A model generated the notes under the pieces. That model was not told the DNA's origin, searched no databases, and worked only from the letters and a program-made list of their open reading frames with translations. A program made the position numbers and the translations under genes. A stretch of DNA of 64,000 nucleotides from Rutidosis leptorrhynchoides (taxonomy: Eukaryota; Streptophyta; Magnoliopsida; Asterales; Asteraceae): assembly GCF_046630445.1 (NCBI RefSeq), contig NC_092339.1, positions 52,723,001 to 52,787,000 of the forward strand, read 5' to 3'. Shown here piece after piece: positions 1 through 11,968 of the stretch (positions within the stretch are counted from its first letter, which is position 1; the number at the start of each line of letters is the position of its first letter).

Positions 1-170
1 CTTTGTTATTCTAGCTACCGCATTCATCATCATCATAACAGCAACAATAAACATATTCATAACTGCTAGTGCATCTTCATATTCATACACATATACATAC
101 AACCTATACATACACATACATAATCGAAACATGAATTAAACACGAATTTAACCTATTTCTAATCCAAACA
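1..170 (+). mobile_element. Element A LTR, unit 1, 3' part
   Basis: This matches the last 170 bases of the 384-bp LTRs at 5664 and 11585 and ends in CCAAACA, two bases before a Met-type primer site. The LTR start lies outside the window. Confidence 0.9.
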
Positions 171-172
171 TG

Positions 173-184
173 TGGTATCAGAGC
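173..184 (+). other. Primer binding site of element A, unit 1
   Basis: TGGTATCAGAGC is the standard plant primer site complementary to the 3' end of initiator tRNA-Met. It sits two bases after the LTR end. The same site follows the A LTR at 6050, 11971 and 17828, which fixes the 3' border and orientation of each LTR. Confidence 0.92.
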
Positions 185-1193
185 GAAAGAGGACTTCCTC
201 AACGATCCAGAAACTCAAATTCGTGTTTAATCAGTGTTCATTACCTCCGTTCTTCGTCAGTTTGACTTTTGTTGACTTTTGAAGCAATTATCCGATTTAA
301 CTGTTTGTAGATCGAATTGAAAAATGTTTCAGGTTCACAATCATCACTCTAAGCTTCATCAATCATTTAAACACTGCTGCAAATTGAAATCATTCATGAA
401 TTTGAGATTTTTTTTATCGGTTTTTTGAAAACGAAGCTATGGAGATTAATGGATCGATTCAAGCTGTTTAAACGAATTGTGTAAAAGCAAAAGTGTTTTA
501 AATCATTACCCGAAGCTGTTTGAAGAAGCAATTTAGATTGATAAGATCTCAGGATCAAAATCACGATTTTAGCTCATTCTAGCGATAACCGCTCTTTATA
601 CGGTTGGTGATACGAGTGATTGAGACGTACGGGAGATTTTAGGTGGAACGTACGAGTGATTTATTTAGTACGAGTGATTTGGGTGAAGTGTACGAGTGTA
701 TTTTAAAATTAGGGTTCTAATTGTTTTTTGGGGGAAGAAACGTGAAGAAGAAACAGATACTGCAAGTCTAGTTCATCTAGTAAATTTGGTGAACTTTTGA
801 TGTGGGGCCCACGAATTTGTCTCCTTATATAATGAACCTAGACTAGTTCATGAACTCTTTTGATTTGAACCTTGTTCTCTTTAAATTTTGAACCCACTGA
901 TCTGAACCCCCACTTTTTGAACCTTTTTCACATTTGAATGCCTTTTAGAGAATTTAAACCCTTGACCCCCAAAGTTTTTAAAAGTCACGGTTCAGCCCTC
1001 AAAGTTCCATAATTTTACAAGGACTGACGGAGTTAAGTATCATTTAAGTACTAACGAAGAGGATTAACATAATCAAGAAAATTAACGATCCTTGTTAATT
1101 TTTCTAACGAAAATTTAGAAGTAACGTACGTGTGGGATTTATTAATTCTTGAAGAATTTTCAGAAGTTCAGTTTCTCGCAAGAACGACTTCAA
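185..1193 (+). other. Untranslated leader of element A, unit 1
   Basis: About 1 kb lies between the primer site and the coiled-coil ORF, with no ORF I can support. It contains four copies of TACGAGTG within 88 bases (611, 651, 669, 691) and a TATA-like CTTATATAATG near 822-832, between two copies of a CTAGTTCAT motif. The leader recurs in units 2 to 4. It may hold packaging or regulatory signals, but nothing in the sequence proves this. Confidence 0.6.
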
Positions 1194-1697
1194 ATGGCGA
1201 GTATGTCTTCCGTTACACCTCCAAAACCAACATGGGATCAAAGTCAAAATCATTTATATGGTTTGTGTACATGTGGGATGAGAGGTCCCGATTTAGAAGA
1301 ATATAAAGACCGAATGTGTACAGTTAAGATCTTTAAAGATTATCAAAAGTCGAAAACTCAGCAAGAAACGATTGAAAATAACATGAAAAGAAGGATTCTC
1401 ATTTTGGAGAATGAATTGACTACTCAAAGGAAAACAACATCTGAAATTTCTCAGCTGGAATCTCAACTATTAAAGAGCAAATCACGGGAGGAGCTCTTAC
1501 AAAAGAAAGTGTCTACTCTTGAACACGACTTGCAGACTCATGTTCTGACGTACAAAGAAAGTCATGAAAAGCATCAAGCAGAGTTACAAAGACAAAAAGA
1601 TTTGTTCGTTGATAATGCTAAAAACGAACATATATTTCATAGCATTATTCCTCAAGAAAGACAAGCTTTTAGTTGCAATTGTTCTATTTACAAGTAA
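1194..1697 (+). CDS. Coiled-coil protein of element A, unit 1, truncated by F insertion
   Basis: The first ATG in frame is at 1194 and gives 167 codons; the frame is also open for 15 codons upstream of that ATG. Residues 1-30 are polar. A Cys-rich stretch follows (CTCGMRGPDLEEYKDRMC), and from about residue 50 to 139 there is a heptad-rich, Lys/Glu/Gln/Leu coiled coil. After codon 139 the frame runs into the F LTR at 1610, so the last 28 residues are LTR-encoded read-in. In the less disturbed fourth copy the coiled coil goes on past this point. I see no protease, reverse transcriptase or integrase. The ORF is the only coding content of this small LTR element, in the position of gag; a structural role is plausible but unproven. 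Confidence 0.6.
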   Translation: MASMSSVTPPKPTWDQSQNHLYGLCTCGMRGPDLEEYKDRMCTVKIFKDYQKSKTQQETIENNMKRRILILENELTTQRKTTSEISQLESQLLKSKSREELLQKKVSTLEHDLQTHVLTYKESHEKHQAELQRQKDLFVDNAKNEHIFHSIIPQERQAFSCNCSIYK

Positions 1698-3594
1698 TAT
1701 TCGTTTAAATAATAAAAGGTGAAGACAAAAGACAGATTCGACGAATTGAAGACGCAAACGACCAAAAAGCTCAAAAGTACAAAATACAATCAAAGAGGTT
1801 CCAATTATTGATAAGAAACGTCTCAAAATTACAAGAGTACAAGATTCAAAACGCAAAGTACAAGATATTAAATTGTACGCAAGGACGTTCGAAAATCCGG
1901 AACCGGGACCAGAGTCAACTCTCAACGCTCGACGCAATGGACTAAAAATTACAAGTCAACTATGCACATAAATATAATATAATATTTAAATAATTCTTAT
2001 AATTATTTATATATTATATAATATAATAAACCGTCGGTAAACAAAGAGCCAAAGCTGGGTGAGCTGTAATTACAAACTCCGCGACTCGCGGAGTTTGAAG
2101 AGCAAAAAGGGCGCGAGTCGCGGAGCCCCAAAAAATGAAACTGCCTATAAAAGCAAACGCACTTTGATCGATCAAAATATCATAAAAATCAATCTCTCTC
2201 TATATATGTATACGTAATATTTATATTTATATTTTATATTTTAATTTTAATTTTAATCCTAATAATAAGGGTATGTTAGCGAATGTTGTAAGGGTGTAAG
2301 TCGAAATTCTGTCCGTGTAACGCTACGCTATTTTTAATCATTGTAAGTTATGTTCAACCTTTTTAATTTAATGTCTCGTAGCTAAGTTATTATTATGCTT
2401 ATTTAAAACGAAGTAATCATGATGTTGGGCTAATTACTAAAATTGGGTAATTGGGCTTTGTGCCATAATTGGGGTTTGGACAAAAGAACGACACTTGTGG
2501 AAATTAGACTATGGGCTATTAATGGGCTTTATATTTGTTTAACTAAATGATAGTTTGTTAATTTTAATATAAAGATTTACAATTGGACGTCCCTATAAAT
2601 AATCATATACACTCAATCGGACACGATGGGCGGGATATTTGTATGTACGAATAATCGTTCATTTAACCGGACACGGGAATGGATTAATAGCCACTAGAAT
2701 TATTAAAACGGGGGTGAAATTATGTACAAGGACACTTGGCATAATTGTTAACAAAGTATTAAAACCTTGGGTTACACTCAGTCGACATCCTGGTGTAATT
2801 ATTAAACAAAGTATTAGAATCTTGTTACAGTTTAAGTCCCCAATTAGTTGGAATATTTAACTTCGGGTATAAGGATAATTTGACGAGGACACTCGCACTT
2901 TATATTTATGACTGATGGACTGTTATGGACAAAAACCAGACGGACATATTAAATAATCCAGGACAAAGGACAATTAACCCATGGGCATAAAACTAAAATC
3001 AACACGTCAAACATCATGATTACGGAAGTTTAAATAAGCATAATTCTTTTATTTCATATTTAATTTCCTTTATTTTATATTTAATTGCACTTCTAATTAT
3101 CGCACTTTTATTTATTGTTATTGTATTTAATTGCACTTTTAATTATCGTACTTTTTAATTATCGCAAGTTTATTTTATCGCACTTTTATTTATCGCAATT
3201 TCATTATCGTTATTTACTTTACATTAAGTCTTGTATTTATTTTTAATTTTGGTTTTAACTGCGACTAAAGTTCTAAAATCGACAAACCGGTCATTAAACG
3301 GTAAAAACCCCCCTTTATAATAATAATATTACTTATATATATATATTTGTATTTTTATAAAATAAAACTAATATAGCGTTAAGCTTTGTTTAAAGATTTT
3401 CCCTGTGAAACGAACCGGACTTACTAAAAACTACACTACTGTACGATTAGGTACACTGCATATAAGTGTTGTAGCAAGGTTTAAGTATATCCATTCTCTA
3501 AATAAATAAATATCTTGTGTAAAATTGTATCGTATTTTATAGTATTTTCTTGTAAAATTTAATAGTATTTTATACCCCTTAGCTTTAACTATCA
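1610..3594 (+). mobile_element. Element F LTR (Athila/Tat-like), unit 1
   Basis: It starts TGATAATG directly after the coiled-coil codons and ends ATCA, nine bases before an Asp-type primer site, giving a 1985-bp LTR. The five bases before it, TTCGT, are the likely target site, since the fourth A copy lacks this insertion at the same point. A TATA box (TATAAAAG, 2146-2153) lies 50 bp after a near-perfect GC-rich palindrome at 2074-2096. No second F LTR occurs in the unit, so F is truncated on its 3' side. The Athila/Tat assignment rests on primer site and LTR length only. Confidence 0.8.
2146..2153 (+). promoter_or_regulatory. TATA box in F LTR
   Basis: TATAAAAG is the best core-promoter match in the F LTR. 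It is preceded by two GC-rich CGCGACTCGCGGAG-type inverted motifs (2074-2096 and 2110-2128). The arrangement is conserved in units 2 and 3. Confidence 0.55.
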
Positions 3595-3602
3595 AGTATT
3601 TT

Positions 3603-3620
3603 TGGCGCCACTGCCAGGGA
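3603..3620 (+). other. Primer binding site of element F, unit 1
   Basis: TGGCGCCACTGCCAGGGA resembles the TGGCGCCG(T/C)TGCCGGGGA site used by Athila/Tat elements. The copy in unit 3 (15403-15420) has a further change inside the CTGCC part. Confidence 0.8.
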
Positions 3621-5390
3621 CAATCTAGCTTAAAAGTCGGAAGCGCAACGCTAATAAATATATTTAAAAAAATATATTTTTAGTTTACTTTTATAAAAAG
3701 ACGCTTTTGTAAAAATACGTTTTAAATATTCGAAAACATAAAAAGAAAAACAAAAATATAACATTTTTAAGAGTTTGTTAAATATTTAAGTTTTATAAAG
3801 TTTCTTTATTTTTATTTTATAAAAACATAAGTTTTATTTAAATATTTTGTTTTTATTTAAAACATAAAATCAAAAACCGAAAAAAAAAATTATATATAAA
3901 TCTAGTTTTAAGATTTTTATTTATAAAATTGTAACATATTTTTATTTCTATTCTAGTTTTTAAAATATAAGTTTTATTTAAATTATATAAATATTTTAAT
4001 TAAATTAAAAATAAAAAAATAAAAAAATATATATAAATAAAATTTCGTTGAACCTGTCAAACGAAGCAACCTGATCTGAAATTTGAAACCCCGCGACTCG
4101 CGGAGTTTTCCAGCCTCGGGCACCGCAAGTCGCGGAGCAGCCCTGACACGGGTACACAGGAACCCTAACAGCATTAATTACGGGATAATTATTATTATTA
4201 TTAATTCTAAACCCTAATTAGGGTATTTTTATTATAATATTTAGTTTTAATTAGTTTATTTTGTTTTATTTAATTTTATTTAGTTTAATTAAATTATAAA
4301 ATTAATAATTCTATAAAATAAATAATATAAAAATAATATTTTTATAAAAATTGTACTTTTTACAACTTTTAGTATATTTTTATATTTTGTCCCTTTTTAA
4401 TTGTTTTAGTGTAATATTTGTGTTTTTCGCTAGTTTTTAGTTTTAAAACTTAGTTTTTGCCATAGTTATTTTTATTTCTAGATTTTTAGGCTTTGTCGTA
4501 AAATCCCTTAAGTGCTTTTTCTTTAGACTAAGATTTAGGTGCTTTAGAATTTTGCGACGCCTCTTTAAGTTTTAGTACCTTTTTAAGATATTGCCATTTG
4601 GGATATAGTTTTACTTGTAAGCTTTAATATTTTTAGACACCTTTTACCTATGTATCAATTATCATTCCAATTAGTAATCTCAATTTGCGATTATAATTTT
4701 AAGTTAGTGATAGTAATAAGGTTGGGTTAGTCGAGTGTTTTTAAGTTTTATAGTCATTCTCTGTTTCTTTCATTTTTCGACGCCTTTTTCAATTTTTTTT
4801 CTTTTTCGACCTTTTTCGACGCGCTCTTTTTCTTTCTTATTTCTCGCTATTCTAGTTTTTAGGACATAGATTTTTATTCTACTTCTTATCTAAATTTCTT
4901 AAAATTACGAAAATTTATTTTAAGTGGTTAAATTGATAGACATCAAAATTTTCTGGTTCGTAGTAATATTTGGATTTGTACGTAGACCGGGTTATTGGAG
5001 CCAAACAATCCTCAATTATATTGAGACCAAACGAATCATGCCCCTCTGCTGCATCTTTTGGCTATTCGAAACGTGGGCAAAATCAGAAAAGTCTATTAAT
5101 TGGATAACTTATATAATTTTTCTTTCCTTTTAAAAAACTAATAGGATATTCAGTGAATGCACCGAGCAAGACGTTCACCACCTTTTGTACGTTCACCACC
5201 TGTAACTCGATCAAGACATCTAGCTAATATTACCGCCGTTGATTTTTCTTTAGAATCGTCATCCAGTCGACCAAGTACTCCAATTCAAATTTCCGATAAT
5301 CCGGTGGTATGCTCGGAATTCAAGTTGTGGAATTTGGATTCAGTGGTGGAGTTAGTCAAGATACCATGCCTACTTATTAAAGAAGAATAG
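3621..5390 (+). mobile_element. Truncated internal region of element F, unit 1
   Basis: This is strongly AT-rich DNA after the F primer site, with no recognizable gag, protease or pol. It contains a second pair of CGCGACTCGCGGAG-like motifs (4091-4105 and 4125-4137). It ends with a short open frame (5157-5390) of uncertain origin. The rest of F, including any pol and the 3' LTR, is missing. The same structure recurs at 9556-11311 and 15421-17190. Confidence 0.65.
5157..5390 (+). CDS. Hypothetical 77-aa Arg/Ser-rich ORF in F remnant
   Basis: It begins MHRARRSPPFVRSPPVTRSR and has a Ser/Pro-rich middle. It is preserved without change in all three units (also 11078-11311 and 16957-17190), which the recency of the duplication alone could explain. 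Its position after an Athila/Tat-type primer site and leader would fit the start of a gag cut short by a deletion, but I see no diagnostic motif. Treat it as a possible gag N-terminal fragment. Confidence 0.35.
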   Translation: MHRARRSPPFVRSPPVTRSRHLANITAVDFSLESSSSRPSTPIQISDNPVVCSEFKLWNLDSVVELVKIPCLLIKEE

Positions 5391-5663
5391 AAAAGGGGAT
5401 CGGGGAGATAAGGGAAGCCATTAAAATAGTTTTGTATTAAATAGAAGGGTAAAATAGGAAGTTCAAGTATTATGGTATGTATGAATCGCAAATGTGTGAG
5501 GATCACCTATAAAATGCCAGAAGGTTACAAACTTACAATTGCAATGGATAACTAGTTCAGTACTGAAAACCCTACTAGTAGTTTATCATTAATGACATTA
5601 TTACGCGAACGGTACTTGTAATTTTTCATATTACAAGTTTAGTCCCTAATGTTTTTTTCTTAC
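5391..5663. other. Unique spacer left of element A, unit 1
   Basis: These 273 bp link the F remnant to the next A LTR and end CTTAC, the target site of A. Since CTTAC also follows the 3' LTR of the fourth A copy at 53409, the end of this spacer is original flank. It holds a hairpin with 9-bp arms (ACTTGTAAT and ATTACAAGT) near 5614-5638. No gene is seen. It is repeated at 11312-11584 and 17191-17463. Confidence 0.7.
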
Positions 5664-6047
5664 TGTTAGGTCATATTTTATTATTGATGTGATTTGTATT
5701 CCTAATCCCCTGTATGTACATGGTGTCTATCATCTATAAATAGACACCATACCTTACCATTTAGAGCTTAGTCATCACATAACCCTCATAACTCACACAC
5801 AAAAAGTGTGTGATTACCTCTCCCTCTCCCTAATTCCCCAAACACACTTGTAACCTTACACTCAATGAATTTTGGCACTTTGTTATTCTAGCTACCGCAT
5901 TCATCATCATCATAACAGCAACAATAAACATATTCATAACTGCTAGTGAATCTTCATATTCATACACATATACATACAACCTATACATACACATACATAA
6001 TCGAAACATGAATTAAACACGAATTCAACCTATTTCTAATCCAAACA
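5664..6047 (+). mobile_element. Element A LTR, unit 2
   Basis: This complete 384-bp LTR runs TGTTAGG to CCAAACA, preceded by CTTAC and followed at 6050 by the Met-type primer site. The core promoter is TATAAATAG at 5735-5743, flanked by a GGTGTCTAT/ATAGACACC inverted pair. The TGTTAGG start, Met primer site and the GGGGAGAT tract before the 3' copy at 53029 are Copia-like features. Confidence 0.92.
5735..5743 (+). promoter_or_regulatory. TATA box in A LTR
   Basis: TATAAATAG lies between inverted arms GGTGTCTAT and ATAGACACC, so the TATA box can sit in a hairpin loop. The fourth copy (17464) has lost the left arm by a 22-bp deletion but keeps the TATA box. Confidence 0.6.
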
Positions 6048-7070
6048 TGTGGTATCAGAGCGAAAGAGGACTTCCTCAACGATCCAGAAACTCAAATTCG
6101 TGTTTAATCAGTGTTCATTACCTCCGTTCTTCGTCAGTTTGACTTTTGTTGACTTTTGAAGCAATTATCCGATTTAACTGTTTGTAGATCGAATTGAAAA
6201 ATGTTTCAGGTTCACAATCATCACTCTAAGCTTCATCAATCGTTTAAACACTGCTGCAAATTGAAATCATTCATGAATTTGAGATTTTTTTTATCGGTTT
6301 TTTGAAAACGAAGCTATGGAGATTAATGGATCGATTCAAGCTGTTTAAACGAATTGTGTAAAAGCAAAAGTGTTTTAAATCATTACCCGAAGCTGTTTGA
6401 AGAAGCAATTTAGATTGATAAGATCTCAGGATCAAAATCACGATTTTAGCTCATTCTAGCGATAACCACTCTTTATACGGTTGGTGATACGAGTGATTGA
6501 GACGTACGGGAGATTTTAGGTGGAACGTACGAGTGATTTATTTAGTACGAGTGATTTGGGTGAAGTGTACGAGTGTATTTTAAAATTAGGGTTCTAATTG
6601 TTTTTTGGGGGAAGAAACGTGAAGAAGAAACAGATACTGCAAGTCTAGTTCATCTAGTAAATTTGGTGAACTTTTGATGTGGGGCCCACGAATTTGTCTC
6701 CTTATATAATGAACCTAGACTAGTTCATGAACTCTTTTGATTTGAACCTTGTTCTCTTTAAATTTTGAACCCACTGATCTGAACCCCCACTTTTTGAACC
6801 TTTTTCACATTTGAATGCCTTTTAGAGAATTTAAACCCTTGACCCCCAAAGTTTTTAAAAGTCACGGTTCAGCCCTCAAAGTTCCATAATTTTACAAGGA
6901 CTGACGGAGTTAAGTATCATTTAAGCACTAACGAAGAGGATTAACATAATCAAGAAAATTAACGATCCTTGTTAATTTTTCTAACGAAAATTTAGAAGTA
7001 ACGTACGTGTGGGATTTATTAATTCTTGAAGAATTTTCAGAAGTTCAGTTTCTCGCAAGAACGACTTCAA

Positions 7071-7574
7071 ATGGCGAGTATGTCTTCCGTTACACCTCCA
7101 AAACCAACATGGGATCAAAGTCAAAATCATTTATATGGTTTGTGTACATGTGGGATGAGAGGTCCCGATTTAGAAGAATATAAAGACCGAATGTGTACAG
7201 TTAAGATCTTTAAAGATTATCAAAAGTCGAAAACTCAGCAAGAAACGATTGAAAATAACATGAAAAGAAGGATTCTCATTTTGGAGAATGAATTGACTAC
7301 TCAAAGGAAAACAACATCTGAAATTTCTCAGCTGGAATCTCAACTATTAAAGAGCAAATCACGGGAGGAGCTCTTACAAAAGAAAGTGTCTACTCTTGAA
7401 CACGACTTGCAGACTCATGTTCTGACGTACAAAGAAAGTAATGAAAAGCATCAAGCAGAGTTACAAAGACAAAAAGATTTGTTCGTTGATAATGCTAAAA
7501 ACGAACATATATTTCATAGCATTATTCCTCAAGAAAGACAAGCTTTTAGTTGCAATTGTTCTATTTACAAGTAA
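7071..7574 (+). CDS. Coiled-coil protein of element A, unit 2
   Basis: Same 167-codon frame as unit 1 with one noticed residue change in the coiled coil (His to Asn near residue 135). It also runs into an F LTR, here at 7487. Confidence 0.6.
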   Translation: MASMSSVTPPKPTWDQSQNHLYGLCTCGMRGPDLEEYKDRMCTVKIFKDYQKSKTQQETIENNMKRRILILENELTTQRKTTSEISQLESQLLKSKSREELLQKKVSTLEHDLQTHVLTYKESNEKHQAELQRQKDLFVDNAKNEHIFHSIIPQERQAFSCNCSIYK

Positions 7575-9209
7575 TATTCGTTTAAATAATAAAAGGTGAA
7601 GACAAAATACAGATTCGACGAATTGAAGACGCAAACGACCAAAAAGCTCAAAAGTACAAAATACAATCAAAGAGGTTCCAATTATTGATAAGAAACGTCT
7701 CAAAATTACAAGAGTACAAGATTCAAAACGCAAAGTACAAGATATTAAATTGTACGCAAGAACGTTCGAAAATCCGGAACCGGGACCAGAGTCAACTCTC
7801 AACGCTCGACGCAATGGACTAAAAATTACAAGTCAACTATGCACATAAATATAATATAATATTTAAATAATTCTTATAATTATTTATATATTATATAATA
7901 TAATAAACCGTCGGTAAACAAAGAGCCAAAGCTGGGTGAGCTGTAATTACAAACTCCGCGACTCGCGGAGTTTGAAGAGCAAAAAGGGCGCGAGTCGCGG
8001 AGCCCCAAAAAAATGAAACTGCCTATAAAAGCAAACGCAGTTTGATCGATCAAAATATCATAAAAATCAATCTCTCTCTATATATGTATACGTAATATTT
8101 ATATTTATATTTTATATTTTAATTTTAATTTTAATCCTAATAATAAGGGTATGTTAGCGAATGTTGTAAGGGTGTAAGTCGAAATTCTGTCCGTGTAACG
8201 CTACGCTATTTTTAATCATTGTAAGTTATGTTCAACCTTTTTAATTTAATGTCTCGTAGCTAAGTTATTATTATGCTTATTTAAAACGAAGTAATCATGA
8301 TGTTGGGCTAATTACTAAAATTGGGTAATTGGGCTTTGTACCATAATTGGGGTTTGGACAAAAGAACGACACTTGTGAAAATTAGACTATGGGCTATTAA
8401 TGGGCTTTATATTTGTTTAACTAAATGATAGTTTGTTAATTTTAATATAAAGATTTACAATTGGACGTCCCTATAAATAATCATATACACTCAATCGGAC
8501 ACGATGGGCGGGATATTTGTATGTACGAATAATCGTTCATTTAACCGGACACGGGAATGGATTAATAGCCACTAGAATTATTAAAACGGGGGTGAAATTA
8601 TGTACAAGGACACTTGGCATAATTGTTAACAAAGTATTAAAACCTTGGGTTACACTCAGTCGACATCCTGGTGTAATTATTAAACAAAGTATTAAAATCT
8701 TGTTACAGTTTAAGTCCCCAATTAGTTGGAATATTTAACTTCGGGTATAAGGATAATTTGACGACGACACTCGCACTTTATATTTATGACTGATGGACTG
8801 TTATGGACAAAAACTAGACGGACATATTAAATAATCCAGGACAAAGGACAATTAACCCATGGGCATAAAACTAAAATCAACACGTCAAACATCATGATTA
8901 CGGAAGTTTAAATAAGCATAATTCTTTTATTTCATATTTAATTTCCTTTATTTTATATTTAATTGCACTTCTAATTATCGCACTTTTATTTATTGTTATT
9001 GTATTTAATTGCACTTTTAATTATCGTACTTTTTAATTATCGCAAGTTTATTTTATCGCACTTTTATTTATCGCAATTTCATTATCGTTATTTACTTTAC
9101 ATTAAGTCTTGTATTTATTTTTAATTTTGGTTTTAACTGCGACTAAAGTTCTAAAATCGACAAACCGGTCATTAAACGGTAAAAACCCCCCTTTATAATA
9201 ATAATATTA

Positions 9210-9285
<76 letters not shown>

Positions 9286-9529
9286 ATTTTTATAAAATAA
9301 AACTAATATAGCGTTAAGCTTTGTTTAAAGATTTTCCCTGTGAAACGAACCGGACTTACTAAAAACTACACTACTGTACGATTAGGTACACTGCCTATAA
9401 GTGTTGTAGCAAGGTTTAAGTATATCCATTCTCTAAATAAATAAATATCTTGTGTAAAATTGTATCGTATTTTATAGTATTTTCTTGTAAAATTTAATAG
9501 TATTTTATACCCCTTAGCTTTAACTATCA
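7487..9529 (+). mobile_element. Element F LTR, unit 2, with TA expansion
   Basis: It has the same borders as unit 1 (TGATAATG to ATCA) but is 2043 bp long because a short TA run has expanded. The primer site follows at 9538-9555. The truncated internal region runs from 9556 to 11311 and lacks about 15 bp near 10862 that units 1 and 3 keep. Confidence 0.8.
9212..9282. repeat. (TA)n microsatellite expansion
   Basis: About 71 bp of pure TA lies in the F LTR of unit 2. The same site in units 1 and 3 (near 3331 and 15131) has only about 15 bp. It arose after the units were duplicated and makes a useful marker of unit identity. Confidence 0.95.
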
Positions 9530-11584
9530 AGTATTTTTGGCGCCACTGCCAGGGACAATCTAGCTTAAAATTCGGAAGCGCAACGCTAATAAATATATTA
9601 AAAAAAAATTATTTTTAGTTTACTTTTATAAAAAGACGCTTTTGTAAAAATACGTTTTAAATATTCGAAAACATAAAAAGAAAAACAAAAATATAATATT
9701 TTTAAGAGTTTGTTAAATATTTAAGTTTTATAAAGTTTCTTTATTTTTATTTTATAAAAACATAAGTTTTATTTAAATATTTTGTTTTTATTTAAAACAT
9801 AACATCAAAAACCGAAAAAAAAAATTATATATAAATCTAGTTTTAAGATTTTTATTTATAAAATTGTAACATATTTTTATTTCTATTCTAGTTTTTAAAA
9901 TATAAGATTTATTTAAATTATATAAATATTTTAATTAAATTAAAAATAAAAAAATAAAAAAATATATATAAATAAAATTTCGTTGAACCTGTCAAACGAA
10001 GCAACCTGATCTGAAATTTGAAACCCCGCGACTCGCGGAGTTTTCCAGCCTCGGGCACCGCAAGTCGCGGAGCAGCCCTGACACGGGTACACAGGAACCC
10101 TAACAGCATTAATTACGGGATAATTATTATTATTATTAATTCTAAACCCTAATTAGGGTATTTTTATTATAATATTTAGTTTTAATTAGTTTATTTTGTT
10201 TTATTTAATTTTATTTAGTTTAATTAAATTATAAAATTAATAATTCTATAAAATAAATAATATAAAAATAATATTTTTATAAAAATTGTACTTTTTACAA
10301 CTTTTAGTATATTTTTATATTTTGTCCCTTTTTAATTGTTTTAGCGTAATATTTGTGTTTTTCGCTAGTTTTTAGTTTTAAAACTTAGTTTTTGCCATAG
10401 TTATTTTTATTTCTAGATTTTTAGGCTTTGTCGTAAAATCCCTTAAGTGCTTTTTCTTTAGACTAAGATTTAGGTGCTTTAGAATTTTGCGACGCCTCTT
10501 TAAGTTTTAGTACCTTTTTAAGATATTGCCATTTGGGATATAGTTTTACTTGTAAGCTTTAATATTTTTAGACACCTTTTACCTATGTATCAATTATCAT
10601 TCCAATTAGTAATCTCAATTTGCGATTATAATTTTAAGTTAGTGATAGTAATAAGGTTGGGTTAGTCGAGTGTTTTTAAGTTTTATAGTCATTCTCTGTT
10701 TCTTTCATTTTTCGACGCCTTTTTCAATTTTTTTTTCTTTTTCGACCTTTTTCGACGCGCTCTTTTTCTTTCTTATTTCTCGCTATTCTAGTTTTTAGGA
10801 CATAGATTTTTATTCTACTTCTTATCTAAATTTCTTAAAATTACGAAAATTTATTTTAAGTGGTAAAAATTTTCTGGTTCGTAGTAATATTTGGATTTGT
10901 ACGTGGACCGGGTTATTGGAGCCAAACAATCCTCAATTATATTGAGACCAAACGAATCATGCCCCTCTGCTGCATCTTTTGGCTATTCGAAACGTGGGCA
11001 AAATCAGAAAAGTCTATTAATTGGATAACTTATATAATTTTTCTTTCCTTTTAAAAAACTAATAGGATATTCAGTGAATGCACCGAGCAAGACGTTCACC
11101 ACCTTTTGTACGTTCACCACCTGTAACTCGATCAAGACATCTAGCTAATATTACCGCCGTTGATTTTTCTTTAGAATCGTCATCCAGTCGACCAAGTACT
11201 CCAATTCAAATTTCCGATAATCCGGTGGTATGCTCGGAATTCAAGTTGTGGAATTTGGATTCAGTGGTGGAGTTAGTCAAGATACCATGCCTACTTATTA
11301 AAGAAGAATAGAAAAGGGGATCGGGGAGATAAGGGAAGCCATTAAAATAGTTTTGTATTAAATAGAAGGGTAAAATAGGAAGTTCAAGTATTATGGTGTG
11401 TATGAATCGCAAATGTGTGAGGATCACCTATAAAATGCCAGAAGGTTACAAACTTACAATTGCAATGGATAACTAGTTCAGTACTGAAAACCCTACTAGT
11501 AGTTTATCATTAATGACATTATTACGCGAACGGTACTTGTAATTTTTCATATTACAAGTTTAGTCCCTAATGTTTTTTTCTTAC

Positions 11585-11968
11585 TGTTAGGTCATATTTT
11601 ATTATTGATGTGATTTGTATTCCTAATCCCCTGTATGTACATGGTGTCTATCATCTATAAATAGACACCATACCTTACCATTTAGAGCTTAGTCATCACA
11701 TAACCCTCATAACTCACACACAAAAAGTGTGTGATTACCTCTCCCTCTCCCTAATTCCCCAAACACACTTGTAACCTTACACTCAATGAATTTTGGCACT
11801 TTGTTATTCTAGCTACCGCATTCATCATCATCATAACAGCAACAATAAACATATTCATAACTGCTAGTGCATCTTCATATTCATACACATATACATACAA
11901 CCTATACATACACATACATAATCGAAACATGAATTAAACACGAATTCAACCTATTTCTAATCCAAACA
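11585..11968 (+). mobile_element. Element A LTR, unit 3
   Basis: A complete 384-bp LTR with CTTAC before it and the primer site at 11971-11982. It is essentially the same as the unit 2 copy. Confidence 0.92.

Noticed and set aside
1584..1937. Minus-strand 117-codon ORF, repeated at 7461 and 13383
   Set aside because: It is antisense to the A/F junction and F LTR. Its repetition is due to the array, and no protein motif is present.
2639..2860. 73-codon plus-strand ORF in the F LTR, repeated at 8517 and 14439
   Set aside because: It lies inside the LTR with no known motif; preserved only because the units are recent copies.
3983..4174. 63-codon minus-strand ORF in the F internal region
   Set aside because: It runs over AT-rich leader and palindrome sequence; chance frame.
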